A DNA stretch of 59,112 nucleotides from the NCBI GenBank assembly GCA_001898415.1, contig MKTU01000077.1:32904-92015 (forward strand), given 5' to 3'. The first letter of the stretch is position 1; every line of letters starts with the position of its first letter. The DNA is from Rhodanobacter sp. 67-28. GTDB taxonomy: Bacteria; Pseudomonadota; Gammaproteobacteria; Xanthomonadales; Rhodanobacteraceae. Positions 44,001 to 53,558 of the stretch are shown one piece after another. The position numbers and the translations under genes are program-made. The notes under the pieces were generated by a model. That model was not told the DNA's origin. It worked only from the letters and a program-made list of their open reading frames with translations, and did no database searches.

Positions 44001-45014
44001 TCAGGCGGGGCTGGCGGTCGAGTCGCGGACTTCCAGCGAGAACGGCATCTCCACCAGCCGCCCTGGTCCGCGACCGCGCAATACTTCCAGCAATTGCAGG
44101 GCGGCGACCTTGCCCATCTCGCGGCTGGGCTGGCGAATCGTGGTCAGTGCCGGCCACAGCTGGCGGGCCAGCGGGATGTCGTCGAAGCCGCACACGGAAA
44201 TGTCCTGCGGCACCTTCATGCCCCGCTCGTTGGCCACCCACATCACGCCGCTGGCCATGTCGTCATTGGCCGCGAACACCGCGGTCGGACGTTTCTTCAG
44301 CGCGAACAACTGCCGCGCCGCGGCCACCCCCGAGGCGAAGGTGAAGGCACCCTGCACCACCAGTGCCGGGTCCTCGACCAGGCCGGCGGCGGCCATGGCC
44401 TCGCGGTAGCCGGCCAGCCGCCACCTGCTGGCGCCGTGGTCGGCAATACCCGAGACGTGCGCGATCCGCCGGTGCCCAAGCGACAGCAGGTGCTCGACCA
44501 TCGTGCGCGCGGCGAGTTGCTCGTCCATCGCCACGCCGATGTTGTTCTCACGCGACACCGGCGACACGCTGGCGAACGGCACCTGGCGTTCGCGCAGGCG
44601 CTTGAGCAGCGGTGCGTAGTCGGTGATCGGCGGGGTCAGCACGATGCCGTCGGGATGATGGTCGGAGATCACCGCATCGAGCCGGCGCACGAAATCCTCG
44701 CCGCGCATGCGCAGCGGCCGCACCATCATGTTGTAGCGGTGCGCGTCGCAGGCCTCGAGCACGCCATCCTGGATCTCGGCCAGGTAGGTCGAGGCGGGAT
44801 TGTCGTTGTTGTCGTACAGCATCGCCACCAGGAACGAACGATTGCCGGCCAGGCTGCGTGCCGACGACAGCGGCCGGTAATCCATCGCCTCCATCGCCTC
44901 GGTCACGCGCTTGCGCGTGGCGTCGCTGACGTTGGCCTCGTCGTTGAGCACGCGCGACACCGTCTTGGGCGAAACGCCCGCGCGGCGTGCAACGTCTTCC
45001 AGCCTTACCCGCAT
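44001..45014 (-). CDS. LacI-family transcriptional regulator
   Basis: 337 aa. The N-terminal HTH (MRVRLEDVARRAGVSPKTVSRVLNDEANVS) has a CcpA-like recognition helix VSRVLN; the hinge ARSLAGNRSFLVAMLYDN and the periplasmic-binding-like sensor domain (DIPLARQLWPALTTIRQPSREMGK) follow. From the helix, an AGCGCT-centre operator is expected, matching the 38.4 and 43.9 kb sites rather than the TACGTA type. The start is ATG at 45014; a TTG at 45026 is less likely. It is divergent from the six-hairpin gene. Confidence 0.9.
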   Translation of the reverse strand: MRVRLEDVARRAGVSPKTVSRVLNDEANVSDATRKRVTEAMEAMDYRPLSSARSLAGNRSFLVAMLYDNNDNPASTYLAEIQDGVLEACDAHRYNMMVRPLRMRGEDFVRRLDAVISDHHPDGIVLTPPITDYAPLLKRLRERQVPFASVSPVSRENNIGVAMDEQLAARTMVEHLLSLGHRRIAHVSGIADHGASRWRLAGYREAMAAAGLVEDPALVVQGAFTFASGVAAARQLFALKKRPTAVFAANDDMASGVMWVANERGMKVPQDISVCGFDDIPLARQLWPALTTIRQPSREMGKVAALQLLEVLRGRGPGRLVEMPFSLEVRDSTASPA

Positions 45015-45130
45015 GCCTTGATCCAAGTGTTGCCGCGCCTGCGCTCAACTATGCGGTCAGCGCCGGCCCGTTTACAAGAACCGCCGCGACCGGCGGTCGG
45101 CAGCCGCCCGGACCCGGCGCGGCCAGGGCA

Positions 45131-45144
45131 TGAATACGTATGCA
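45131..45144. promoter_or_regulatory. Operator-like palindrome TGAATACGTATGCA (site 3)
   Basis: Identical to site 2 at 18995. It lies 133 bp before the preferred start of the six-hairpin gene and 117 bp from the LacI start, so either gene could be controlled. No regulator that obviously fits it is in the window. Confidence 0.6.
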
Positions 45145-45276
45145 TCGGGTAGTCGTCGGCGCGCGCGGCTGCCTACCATGCCGGATGGCCGGGCCGGTTG
45201 GGTGCCGTGGATGCTGCACTCGCAACGTGCAGGCCGGGCGCGGCCGTGACATAACAGCTGTCGGAGAATCCAGCAC

Positions 45277-47510
45277 ATGAGCCGCATGACCCCTCGCCAC
45301 ACTTCCAGGCTCTCGCCATGCTGGGCCTGATGCTGGCTGCCGCCATGGCCAGCGCGCCGCTGGAAGCGCCCGCATGGCATGACGGGCTGGACTGGCACGG
45401 CGTGCACGTGGGCATCCGGCGTGACGCGCAGGACGCCTACACCCTGGACTGGCCGTTCGGGCAGCGGGTGATTGCGCCGCAACCGTTCAAGGCCGATACC
45501 GCCAGTGCGCTGTTCGACGGCTTGTACGCGATGGCGCAGGACGATCTGCGCCAGGACTCGGTGAGCGCGATCCGCGACGGCGCGTTCGACCACGGCGCGC
45601 CGATTCCCTGCCACTGTTTCGAGACCGGGTTGAAGTGGCCATACGTGTGGACGCGCGACCTGTCGTACGCGATCGACCTCGGCCTGTGGCGGTTCGACCG
45701 CGCCCGCGCGCGCAACGGGCTGGAGTTCAAGCTGTCCGGCGTGCGCGAACCATCCGCGCCGCAGGGCCTGTACGTGATGCAGGACACCGGCTCGGGCGGC
45801 AGCTGGCCGATCAGCACGGATCGCGTGGTGTGGTTCCTCGCCGCGCGGCACCTGCAGGACGATGCCGCGTTCGCCGACAAGATGCGCACGGCCCTGCGCG
45901 ACACCCTGGCGCAGGACCGGCAATACGCGTTCGACGCCAATTTCGGCTTGTACCGCGGCGAGACCTCGTTCCTGGACTGGCGCGAACAGACCTACCCGGC
46001 GTGGACCGCCAACGAGGTGACCTTCATCGGGCAATCGTTCGCGCTGTCGACCAACGTGCTGCACTACGAGGCGTTGCAACTGGCCGCCGCGCAGGCCGGC
46101 GCCGATCACCAGGCTACCGCCAGGAACACCTACCGCACCCAGGCCGCGGCGCTGAAGCAGGCGATCAACCTGCACTTCTGGCGCGCCGACCGCGGCATGT
46201 ACATGAGCTACATCGGTGGCGACGGCACGCCGGTGGACAGCTACGACCTGCTTGGCATCTCGCTGGCGATCGCCAGCGGAGTGGCCGACGGCGAGCGCGC
46301 GCGCCAGACCCTGGAGAACTATCCGAGCTGGCCGGCCGGCAGCCCGGTGATCTGGCCCGAACGCAGCGACCAGCCGATCTATCACAACCGCGCGATCTGG
46401 CCGTTCGTCAGCGCCTACGCGCTGCGCGCCGCACGCACGGTCAACGACCCGGCGCGCATCGCCCACGAGATCACCTCGGTGATGCGCGGCGCGGCGCTGG
46501 TCGGCTCCAACATGGAAAACTACGAGCTGCTGACCCAGGGCCAGCACGTGGACGAGGGCAAGCTCAGCGGCCCGGTGGTCAATTCGCCGCGCCAGCTGTG
46601 GTCGGTGGCGGCGTACCTGGACGTGGTGACCGAGGGCGTTTTCGGCGTGGAGGAAGACGGCCGCGTGCAACCGAAGCTGCCTGTCTCGCTGGTGCCGATG
46701 CTGTTCGGCGCGCGCAACGCCATCAGCCTGGACCTGCCCGGTCGCCGGATCACGCTGCAATTGCCGGCCAAGCGTGACGGCAACCTGCTGGTCGCCGATC
46801 GCATCCGCACGCAAGGCACGCATGCCACCGTGACGTTGAAGGCGATCCGGGCCGACGCACCGCCGCTGCGCATGGACGCCCCGCTGTACGCGCCGATCGC
46901 CCCGGCCGCGCCGACGCTGGCCGCCGACGGCGATCGCTGGATCGTCAACGGCGACGGGAAGCTGCAGCTCTACGTCAACGGGCGGCGCGCCGGTGCCATC
47001 GACGGCCACGGCACGCTCGCCCGCACCGAGGATCTCGCCTGCGTGCGCGCCACCCGCGTCGATGCGCATGGCCTGGAATCCCTGCCCAGCCCGGCGACCT
47101 GCGTCGGCCCGGTCGATCAGGCCGGCGGCGACTGGCCGCGCCACTGGACCGCGCCCGCCACCGGCAGCTATCGCGTGTGGGCGGATTACCGCAACGCCAA
47201 CGGCCCGATCAACACCGGCGTCACCGCCGCGGTGAAATGGCTGCTCATCAACTGCGATGGCAGCGACACGCAGCGCGTGCCGCTGGTGATGCCGCACAGC
47301 GTGGCCACCCAGCCATCCACCCATGGCCGCTTCAGCGCCACCGGCAAGGCGCGCTGCACGTTCGCGCTGGAGGACGGTTTCAACATGAGCTACCTGCAGC
47401 ACTTCGCGCACTACACGGGCGGTACCGGCGGCATCGACGGGCCGTTGAACCAGGCCGAGGTCGACGACCTGCACATTGCGCCGCTGGCGGACGGAACCCG
47501 TACCCCATGA
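45277..47510 (+). CDS. Six-hairpin glycosidase-like protein, signal peptide possibly frameshifted
   Basis: About 730 aa from the in-frame ATG at 45318; its (alpha/alpha)6 barrel contains WPYVWTRDLSYAIDLGLW, GSGGSWPISTDRVVWFL, WPERSDQPIYHNRAIWPFVSAY and NMENYELLTQGQ. A beta-rich C-terminal module (PATGSYRVWADYRNANG) follows. The 45318 start gives a signal-like stretch without positive charges and a poor ribosome-binding site. ATG at 45277 has GGAGAA 10 nt upstream and encodes MSRMTPRHTSRLSPCWA before a TGA; one added base near 45332 would fuse it to LMLAAAMASAPLEA, forming a proper signal peptide. It probably acts on alpha-glucans with the MFS partner. Confidence 0.7.
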
Positions 47511-48994
47511 GCAGGAAACCCGAACTGTCGTTCTGGCAGATCTGGAACATGTGTTTCGGCTTCCTGGGCATCCAGTTCGGCTTCGCATTGCAGAACGCCA
47601 ACGTCAGCCGGATCTTCCAGACGCTCGGCGCCGAGGTGAACGACATCCCGATCCTGTGGGTGGCCGCACCGCTCACCGGGCTGATCGTGCAGCCGATCAT
47701 CGGCCACTACTCCGACCGCACCTGGAACCGGCTCGGCCGTCGCCGGCCGTATTTCCTGGCCGGCGCGATCCTCGCCACGCTGGCCCTGCTGGCGATGCCG
47801 AACTCACCCACGCTGTGGGTGGCTGCAGGGCTGCTGTGGATCATGGACGCCTCGTTCAACGTGTCGATGGAGCCGTTCCGCGCCTTCGTCGGCGACCAGT
47901 TGCCGGAGCACCAGCGCCCGCGCGGCTTCTCCATGCAAAGCGTGTTCATCGGCGTGGGTGCGGTGGTGGCGTCGCTGATGCCGTGGCTGCTGACCAAGGT
48001 CGGCGTCAGCAACGTCGCCCCGGATGGCGCGATTCCGGACACGGTCAAATACGCCTTCTACGCCGGCGGCGCCCTGCTGATGGGTACGGTGCTGTGGACC
48101 GTGCTCTCCACGCGGGAGTACCCGCCCGAGCAGTTGCGCGAATTCGACGACGACGCCAGGCCCATGCCCGTGGACGCCTCGCGCGCGTGGCGGCCCGGCC
48201 TGCTGCTGATCGTCGGCGGCCTGCTGGTATGGCTGGCCATCCGGCACTTCTCGCTCGAAAAGGAACTCTACGTGCTGGCCGGCGGCCTGCTGGTGTTCGG
48301 CGCGCTGTTCGCCTGGCTTGCCTTCAGCCGCAGCCAGGGCATGCTGCGCGAGGTGATGGGCGATCTCTACAGCATGCCGGATGCGATGCGGCGGCTCGCC
48401 ATCGTGCAGTTCTTCTCGTGGTTCGCGCTGTTCGCGATGTGGATCTTCACCACCCCGGCGGTAACCGCCGTGCAGTTCGGCAGCAGCGACCCGCATTCGG
48501 TGGCCTACAACACCGGCGCCAACTGGGTCGGCGTGCTGATGGGTGCGTACAACGGCTTCGCCGCGCTGGCGGCGATCGCGATCCCGCTGCTGGTGCGCCG
48601 CATCGGCCTGCGCTGGAGCCACCTGGTCAACCTGTGGCTGGGCGGCGCGGGGCTGCTCTCGTTCCTGTTCATTCGCGATCCCGACTGGCTGCTGCTGTCG
48701 ATGGTCGGGGTGGGCGTGGCGTGGGCGTCGGTCCTGTCGCTGCCCTACGCGATGCTGTCGGACAACCTGCCCGCGCAGAAGATGGGCGTGTACATGGGCA
48801 TCTTCAATTTCTTCATCGTGATCCCGCAGCTGATGGCGGCCAGCGTGCTCGGCCTGCTGCTGCGGTTGTGCTTCCACGACGAGCCGATCTACGCGCTGGC
48901 GCTGGGCGGTGCCAGCCTGTTCGTGGCCGGCCTGTTCACCCTGCGCGTGCGCGAGCCCGCCATCGATGACGGAAAGCCTTCGCCCGCCCCGTAG
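47507..48994 (+). CDS. MFS sugar (maltose/sucrose-type) transporter
   Basis: 495 aa, 12 membrane helices. The GPH/SUC-like signature RTWNRLGRRRPYFLAGAI lies after helix 2, with DQLPEHQRPRGFSMQ and SLPYAMLSDNLPAQKMGVYMG in later loops. Start overlaps the upstream stop by ATGA, so it is translationally coupled. Inner-membrane import of maltose or a related disaccharide is likely. Terminates at a repeat pair. Confidence 0.9.
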   Translation: MSRKPELSFWQIWNMCFGFLGIQFGFALQNANVSRIFQTLGAEVNDIPILWVAAPLTGLIVQPIIGHYSDRTWNRLGRRRPYFLAGAILATLALLAMPNSPTLWVAAGLLWIMDASFNVSMEPFRAFVGDQLPEHQRPRGFSMQSVFIGVGAVVASLMPWLLTKVGVSNVAPDGAIPDTVKYAFYAGGALLMGTVLWTVLSTREYPPEQLREFDDDARPMPVDASRAWRPGLLLIVGGLLVWLAIRHFSLEKELYVLAGGLLVFGALFAWLAFSRSQGMLREVMGDLYSMPDAMRRLAIVQFFSWFALFAMWIFTTPAVTAVQFGSSDPHSVAYNTGANWVGVLMGAYNGFAALAAIAIPLLVRRIGLRWSHLVNLWLGGAGLLSFLFIRDPDWLLLSMVGVGVAWASVLSLPYAMLSDNLPAQKMGVYMGIFNFFIVIPQLMAASVLGLLLRLCFHDEPIYALALGGASLFVAGLFTLRVREPAIDDGKPSPAP

Positions 48995-49070
48995 GAGCCC
49001 GCTCGCGGGCGATGCTCTCGAAGTCGGGATATGCAAGAGCAAGAGCTATCGCCCGCGAGCGGGCTCCTGC
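48991..49070. repeat. Inverted GGAGCCCGCTCGCG repeat pair (copy C)
   Basis: GTAGGAGCCCGCTCGCGGGC and its inverse enclose ~40 nt between the convergent MFS and ribBA genes. Begins 4 nt before the MFS stop. Confidence 0.85.
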
Positions 49071-49087
49071 ACGGAGAGTCGGAAGGG

Positions 49088-50179
49088 TCAGACGTACTCG
49101 ACCACCTCAAGCCCGAAGCCGCCCAGTCCCACCAGTTTGCGCGGCGTACCCAGCACGCGCAGGCGGTGCACGCCGAGGTCGGCCAGCATCTGCGCGCCGA
49201 GGCCAAGCTGGCGCCACTCCTGCTGCTGCGCATCCTCCGGCGCCTGCGCCGCCGGCTTGCCCTGCAACCGCGCCAGCAGGGCCTCCGGCGTGTCCTCGCC
49301 GGAGAGCACCAGCAGCACGCCGCGACCCTCGTCGGCGATGCGGCGCAAGGCCGAAGTGACGGTGAGGCCGAGGTCGTCGCGCTTGAGATGCAGCACGTCG
49401 GACAAGGTATTGCGCACGTGCACGCGCGAGAGCACCGGCGCGCCGTCGTCCACGGTGCCGCGCACCAGCGCGTAGTGCAGGCCGCGACGGATCACGTCGC
49501 GGTACGCCACCAGCCGGAACGGGCCGAACTCGGTCTCCACCGATTCCTCGTGTACGCGCTGCACGGTCTTTTCGGTTTCCAGCCGGTAACGGATCAGGTC
49601 GGCGATCGAGCCGATCTTCAAGCCGTGCCTGGCCGCAAAGACTTCCAATTCGGGACGACGCGCCATCGAGCCGTCTTCATGCAGCACTTCGATCAGCACC
49701 GCCGACGGCTCCAACCCGGCCAGCGCGGCCAGGTCGCAGCCGGCCTCCGTGTGGCCGGCGCGGGTCAGCACGCCGCCCGGTTGCGCGGTGAGCGGAAAGA
49801 CGTGGCCGGGCTGGGCCAGGTCCTGTGGCTTCGCATCGGACTTCACCGCCACCTGGATGGTGCGCGCGCGGTCGTGCGCCGAAATGCCGGTGGTGACGCC
49901 CTCGGCCGCCTCGATCGAGACGGTGAAATTGGTGTGGTAGACCGAGGTGTTGTCGCTCACCATCGGCCGCAGCCCGAGCTGGCGCGTGCGCTGCTCGGTG
50001 AGCGTGAGGCACAGCAGGCCGCGCGCCTCGCGCACCATGAAGTTCACGTCTTCCGGCCGCACCATCTGCGCGGCCATGATCAGGTCACCCTCGTTCTCGC
50101 GGTCCTCGTCGTCGAGGATCACGACCATGCGGCCGGCGCGGATGTCTTCGAGGATTTCGGGGATGGTGTTGAAGGGCAT
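49088..50179 (-). CDS. ribB: 3,4-DHBP synthase with degenerate GTP cyclohydrolase II-like domain
   Basis: 363 aa. Residues 1-205 form an intact RibB ([60 protein letters not shown]), converting ribulose-5-phosphate to DHBP. The C-terminal half aligns with GTP cyclohydrolase II ([45 protein letters not shown]) but lacks the zinc Cys cluster (GxCxxDxxxxxRCDC), so it is probably not a cyclohydrolase. Such RibB-like fusions are known in related bacteria. It follows ribE in the same orientation. Confidence 0.9.
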   Translation of the reverse strand: MPFNTIPEILEDIRAGRMVVILDDEDRENEGDLIMAAQMVRPEDVNFMVREARGLLCLTLTEQRTRQLGLRPMVSDNTSVYHTNFTVSIEAAEGVTTGISAHDRARTIQVAVKSDAKPQDLAQPGHVFPLTAQPGGVLTRAGHTEAGCDLAALAGLEPSAVLIEVLHEDGSMARRPELEVFAARHGLKIGSIADLIRYRLETEKTVQRVHEESVETEFGPFRLVAYRDVIRRGLHYALVRGTVDDGAPVLSRVHVRNTLSDVLHLKRDDLGLTVTSALRRIADEGRGVLLVLSGEDTPEALLARLQGKPAAQAPEDAQQQEWRQLGLGAQMLADLGVHRLRVLGTPRKLVGLGGFGLEVVEYV

Positions 50180-50222
50180 GAGGACGTCCTGGGGAATTTT
50201 GATTTGATCGCAGTGACAGGGA

Positions 50223-50302
50223 GTGAGTGGAGAGGAGTGAGAAGTGAGAGAAGGCATCTCGATGCTGCGGCTCTCTCTCACTTCTCACTCCTCCCCACTC
50301 AC
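50223..50302. repeat. 29-bp inverted repeat between ribE and ribB
   Basis: GTGAGTGGAGAGGAGTGAGA... at 50223-50251 and its inverse at 50274-50302 pair with one mismatch around a 22-nt loop. Purine-rich low-complexity arms. A degenerate relative sits before glyA. Confidence 0.85.
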
Positions 50303-50311
50303 TTCTCGCCT

Positions 50312-50953
50312 TCAGGCAAAGCCGTGCTGTTTCAAGAACGCCTCGTCCAGCTTCGGCGCCTCGCCGCTGGCCAGCAGGCGCTCGACATAGCGTGCAATCA
50401 CGTCCACCTCGATGTTCACCGCATCACCCGCGCGGCGCGCGTGGAACGCCGTGTGCTCGACCGTGTGCGGGATCAGGTTGACGCCGAAGCGATGGCCGGC
50501 GACTTCGTTGACGGTGAGGCTGGTACCGTCGATGCAGACCGAGCCTTTCGCGGCGATGTAGCGCGACAGGGCGGCGGGCACTTCGAACGTCCAGCGCTGC
50601 GAGCGGCCATCGGGCGTGATCGAGACCACCCTGCCCAGCCCGTCGACATGGCCGGAGACCAGATGCCCACCGAGCCGGTCGGCCAGGCGCAGCGCCTTTT
50701 CGAGATTCACCGGATCGCCGGGCTTCAACTGGCCCAGCGACGTCAGCGACAGCGTCTCGTTGGAAACATCGGCGCTGAAGCCGCGCGCATCCAGCGTGAT
50801 CGCAGTGAGACACACGCCGGAGACGGCGATCGAGTCGCCGAGCTGCACGTCGGTGAGGTCGAGGTCGGCGGTATCGACGTGCAGGCGCACGTCACCGCCG
50901 CGCGGTTCGAGTCGCGCAACGCGTCCCACGGTCTGGATGATGCCGGTGAACAT
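50312..50953 (-). CDS. ribE: Riboflavin synthase alpha subunit
   Basis: 213 aa. Two tandem lumazine-binding domains: MFTGIIQTVGRVARLE, DSIAVSGVCLTAITL, NLEKALRLADRLGGHLVSGHVDGLGRV, then GSVCIDGTSLTVNEV and NLIPHTVEHTAFHARRAGDAVNIEVDVIARYVERLL. Catalyses the last step, dismutating two 6,7-dimethyl-8-ribityllumazine. The leader carries an FMN riboswitch. ribH is not in this operon within the window. Confidence 0.96.
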   Translation of the reverse strand: MFTGIIQTVGRVARLEPRGGDVRLHVDTADLDLTDVQLGDSIAVSGVCLTAITLDARGFSADVSNETLSLTSLGQLKPGDPVNLEKALRLADRLGGHLVSGHVDGLGRVVSITPDGRSQRWTFEVPAALSRYIAAKGSVCIDGTSLTVNEVAGHRFGVNLIPHTVEHTAFHARRAGDAVNIEVDVIARYVERLLASGEAPKLDEAFLKQHGFA

Positions 50954-51084
50954 CAGCACACCTCCCGGGGGGAGATGGCAAGCGAGACTGAAACGATGAC
51001 AGGCATGAAACGTTCTCCGCGTCGGAAAGCGAGAACGCCCCAAGGCATGAGGCAGACGCATGGCATCGCTGCCATCCGCCTGGC

Positions 51085-51253
51085 CGTCTTCTTTCATCCG
51101 GACTGTGGGCCGCACCGGCGAACCGGAACAACCTGGACCGTCGGCTCCGGCATCGGACCGGATCTGCTGACCTCCCGATGCTGCCGGGAGCGCTCGCGGG
51201 CTCGTTCCGAGGAACCTACCGCCGGTGGGGAATTTCGCCCCGCCCTGAAGACG
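51085..51253 (-). promoter_or_regulatory. FMN riboswitch (RFN element)
   Basis: Read on the minus strand, the leader begins GTCTTCAGGGCGGGG, continues GAAATTCCCCACCGGCGGTA and AGCCCGCGAGCG, then CAGATCCGGT, CCGATGCCGGAGCCGACGGT and AGTCCGGATGAAAGAAGAC. These are the conserved helices and loops of the RFN element. It ends about 130 nt before the ribE start and should repress ribE-ribB when FMN is high. Confidence 0.95.
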
Positions 51254-51365
51254 TTTGCCGATGAACCGGCCGCCGGATTCTAACACGCCCGCCATGCGCC
51301 ACTCGCGCGCCAGCCGTTTGCCCGCCCGCTGCGGCATCATGTCCGTCCCTGCCAAGGAGGTTTCC

Positions 51366-52556
51366 ATGCGCAAGCATCGACGCGACTGGTCGACGTGGCT
51401 CGCCATCCTGCCGGCCATGTTCTGGCTGGCCCACGCGCGCGCCGGCGAGGCGCCGGCCGACGTCTACACCGGCACGCTGGGCCGGCAGGCCATCGTGCTG
51501 CAACTCACCCCCGGCGACGACGCCGCCACGGCCGGCCGCTACTTCTACGTGCGCCACCACCGCGACATCGCCTTGTCGGGCGCGCCGGCCAGCAACGGTC
51601 ACCTGCAACTGCGCGAAGGCTGGGACGCCGACGCCAACGGCCCGCGCATCGCGCTGGACCGGCAAGCCGACGGTGGCTGGCGCGGCCGATGGCAGGACGA
51701 CAAGGGAACGACCCTGCCGGTCGCCCTGCACCCGGCCACGGTGGCGCCGCCCCCCGCCGATACGCCGCCCTGGCTGAAGCAGCTCCATGCGAGCGACCGC
51801 TACGACTACCTGCGCCTGGCCGGCCTCAAGCCACAGGCCGGCCAGCGCGAAACCTTCATGGGCCATGCCCTGCAGTGGTGGCGCGTGCCCGACGCCGGCA
51901 TCGCGTTCTTCGAGATCCTGGACGGGTACCCGCCCACCGAGCTTGCGCGCATCAACCAGGTGCTGATGGACCGGATGTGGCGGGAAACCGGCAGCTACTA
52001 CGACTGCATGTTCAACCACTTCAACGAAGGCGATTACGAGCAGACGGTGACGCCGCGCCTGCTCACGGCGAACCTCGTCAGCGTCAGCGTGTTCACCAAT
52101 TACTACTGCGGCGGCGCCCATCCGGACTTCGGCGATGCGGCGATCAACCTCGACGCGCACACCGCCCGGACGCTGGAGCTGGAAGACATCCTGTGGCTGG
52201 GCAAGGGCAAGCCGCTGCACTACGCCACAGACGCCGACGGCAACCCCGCACCCGGCTCGGCCAGCTTCGAGGCGTGGTCGGATTACCGCGAGCAGCACCT
52301 GGCGCCCTGGCTGGCGCGGCAATGGCGGCAACTCTATCCGCAGGAGACGACGGCCACTGGCGGCGAAGACGATTGCGGCTACGACGACCCCGGCGTGTGG
52401 CAGTTCGTGAGCTGGCACATGACACCGAAGGGCTTGTTCATCGGCCCCTCCTACGCTCGCGCCGCGCGCGTGTGCGAAGCCAACGACGACTGGTCGGTGC
52501 TGCCGTGGGAGACGGTGCGCCGGCATCCGGGGCGGCTCCGGCTCACCCTGCCCTGA
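51366..52556 (+). CDS. Secreted DUF3298-like protein
   Basis: 396 aa. A signal peptide lies at residues 1-26 (WLAILPAMFWLAHARAG). A strong AAGGAGG precedes the ATG. The C-terminal half includes VSVFTNYYCGGAHPDFGDAAINLD, reminiscent of DUF3298/RsiV-type domains; TLELEDILWLGKG follows. Function unknown. It overlaps the LysR gene tail-to-tail by 14 bp and has entered between ribE and ribD. Confidence 0.75.
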   Translation: MRKHRRDWSTWLAILPAMFWLAHARAGEAPADVYTGTLGRQAIVLQLTPGDDAATAGRYFYVRHHRDIALSGAPASNGHLQLREGWDADANGPRIALDRQADGGWRGRWQDDKGTTLPVALHPATVAPPPADTPPWLKQLHASDRYDYLRLAGLKPQAGQRETFMGHALQWWRVPDAGIAFFEILDGYPPTELARINQVLMDRMWRETGSYYDCMFNHFNEGDYEQTVTPRLLTANLVSVSVFTNYYCGGAHPDFGDAAINLDAHTARTLELEDILWLGKGKPLHYATDADGNPAPGSASFEAWSDYREQHLAPWLARQWRQLYPQETTATGGEDDCGYDDPGVWQFVSWHMTPKGLFIGPSYARAARVCEANDDWSVLPWETVRRHPGRLRLTLP

Positions 52557-53469
52557 CCCCGGGCGGCGCCAGCGCCGCGACCAGGTGATCGATCAATGCC
52601 CGCAGTGCCGGCGTGCGATCCGCGCCGGGCAGCCACAGCAGGTGGATAGGGAACGAGGGCAGTCGCCAGTCGGGCAGCAGTTCGACCATGCGGCCTTCGG
52701 CGACCAGCGCGTCGGCCATGTAATCCCCCTGCAGGCCGACGCCCACGCCGGCCAGCACCGCGTCACGAATGGCCTGCGAATCGTTGCAGCTCAGCACCGG
52801 CTCGATGCGTACCGCGCGCCGCTGGCGCTGACGGGCGAACGTCCACAGTGTGCCGCGGCGGTAGCCGGTGAAGCTGATGCAACGATGCGCCTTGAGATCG
52901 GCCGGGTCGCGCAACGGCGGCGCCGAAGCCAGGTAGTCGGGCGAGGCGCAGGGAAATATGCGCATGGTGCCGGCCCGCCGCGCCACCAGTTGCACGTCGG
53001 CCAGGCGCCCCAGCCGCACGGCCAGGTCCACCTTGGCGGTGACCATGTCGACGTAGGCGTCGTCGTAGATCGCGTCGATGCGCACGCCGGGATGCTTGCG
53101 CATGAAACCGGCCAGCAGCGGGGCCATGCGGTAACGACCGAAGCTGGCTGCCAGGTGCACGCACAGGTGGCCGGCCAGTTCGCCGCCGGGCGGGTGCAGG
53201 TCGGCGGCCAGCTGGGCCATCACCGCTTCCATGCGTTGCCATTGCGCCAGCAACAGCTCGCCGCGCGCGGTCAGCGCCATGCGCCGGGTGGTGCGCAGGA
53301 ACAGCCGCGCGCCGACCGCCTCCTCCAGCGCCGCGATGCGCCGGCTCAGCACCGACGGCGTGCAGCCCACCTCCAGTGCCGCGCGCGAGAAATTGAGCCG
53401 CCGCGCGGCTGCCGCGAACGCGCGCAGTTCGCGCAGGCGGGCGGGCGTGAGGTCGAAAGATTGATTCAT
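52543..53469 (-). CDS. LysR-family transcriptional regulator
   Basis: 308 aa. Winged HTH at residues 8-66 (LRAFAAAARRLNFSRAALEVGCTPSVLSRRIAALEEAVGARLFLRTTRRM) and a LysR substrate domain (HLAASFGRYRMAPLLAGFMRKHPGVRI). It is divergent from the broken dehydrogenase gene, so it probably controlled that gene. The 89-nt gap contains an AT-rich region suitable for LysR binding. Confidence 0.93.
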   Translation of the reverse strand: MNQSFDLTPARLRELRAFAAAARRLNFSRAALEVGCTPSVLSRRIAALEEAVGARLFLRTTRRMALTARGELLLAQWQRMEAVMAQLAADLHPPGGELAGHLCVHLAASFGRYRMAPLLAGFMRKHPGVRIDAIYDDAYVDMVTAKVDLAVRLGRLADVQLVARRAGTMRIFPCASPDYLASAPPLRDPADLKAHRCISFTGYRRGTLWTFARQRQRRAVRIEPVLSCNDSQAIRDAVLAGVGVGLQGDYMADALVAEGRMVELLPDWRLPSFPIHLLWLPGADRTPALRALIDHLVAALAPPGVRAG

Positions 53470-53558
53470 GTGACGAACAGAAGATTGACCATTCGTGTGG
53501 ATTATCACCAAACGACGGTGGCGGGACCATGGCCTCATTTCCACCACGGAGCCATCCC

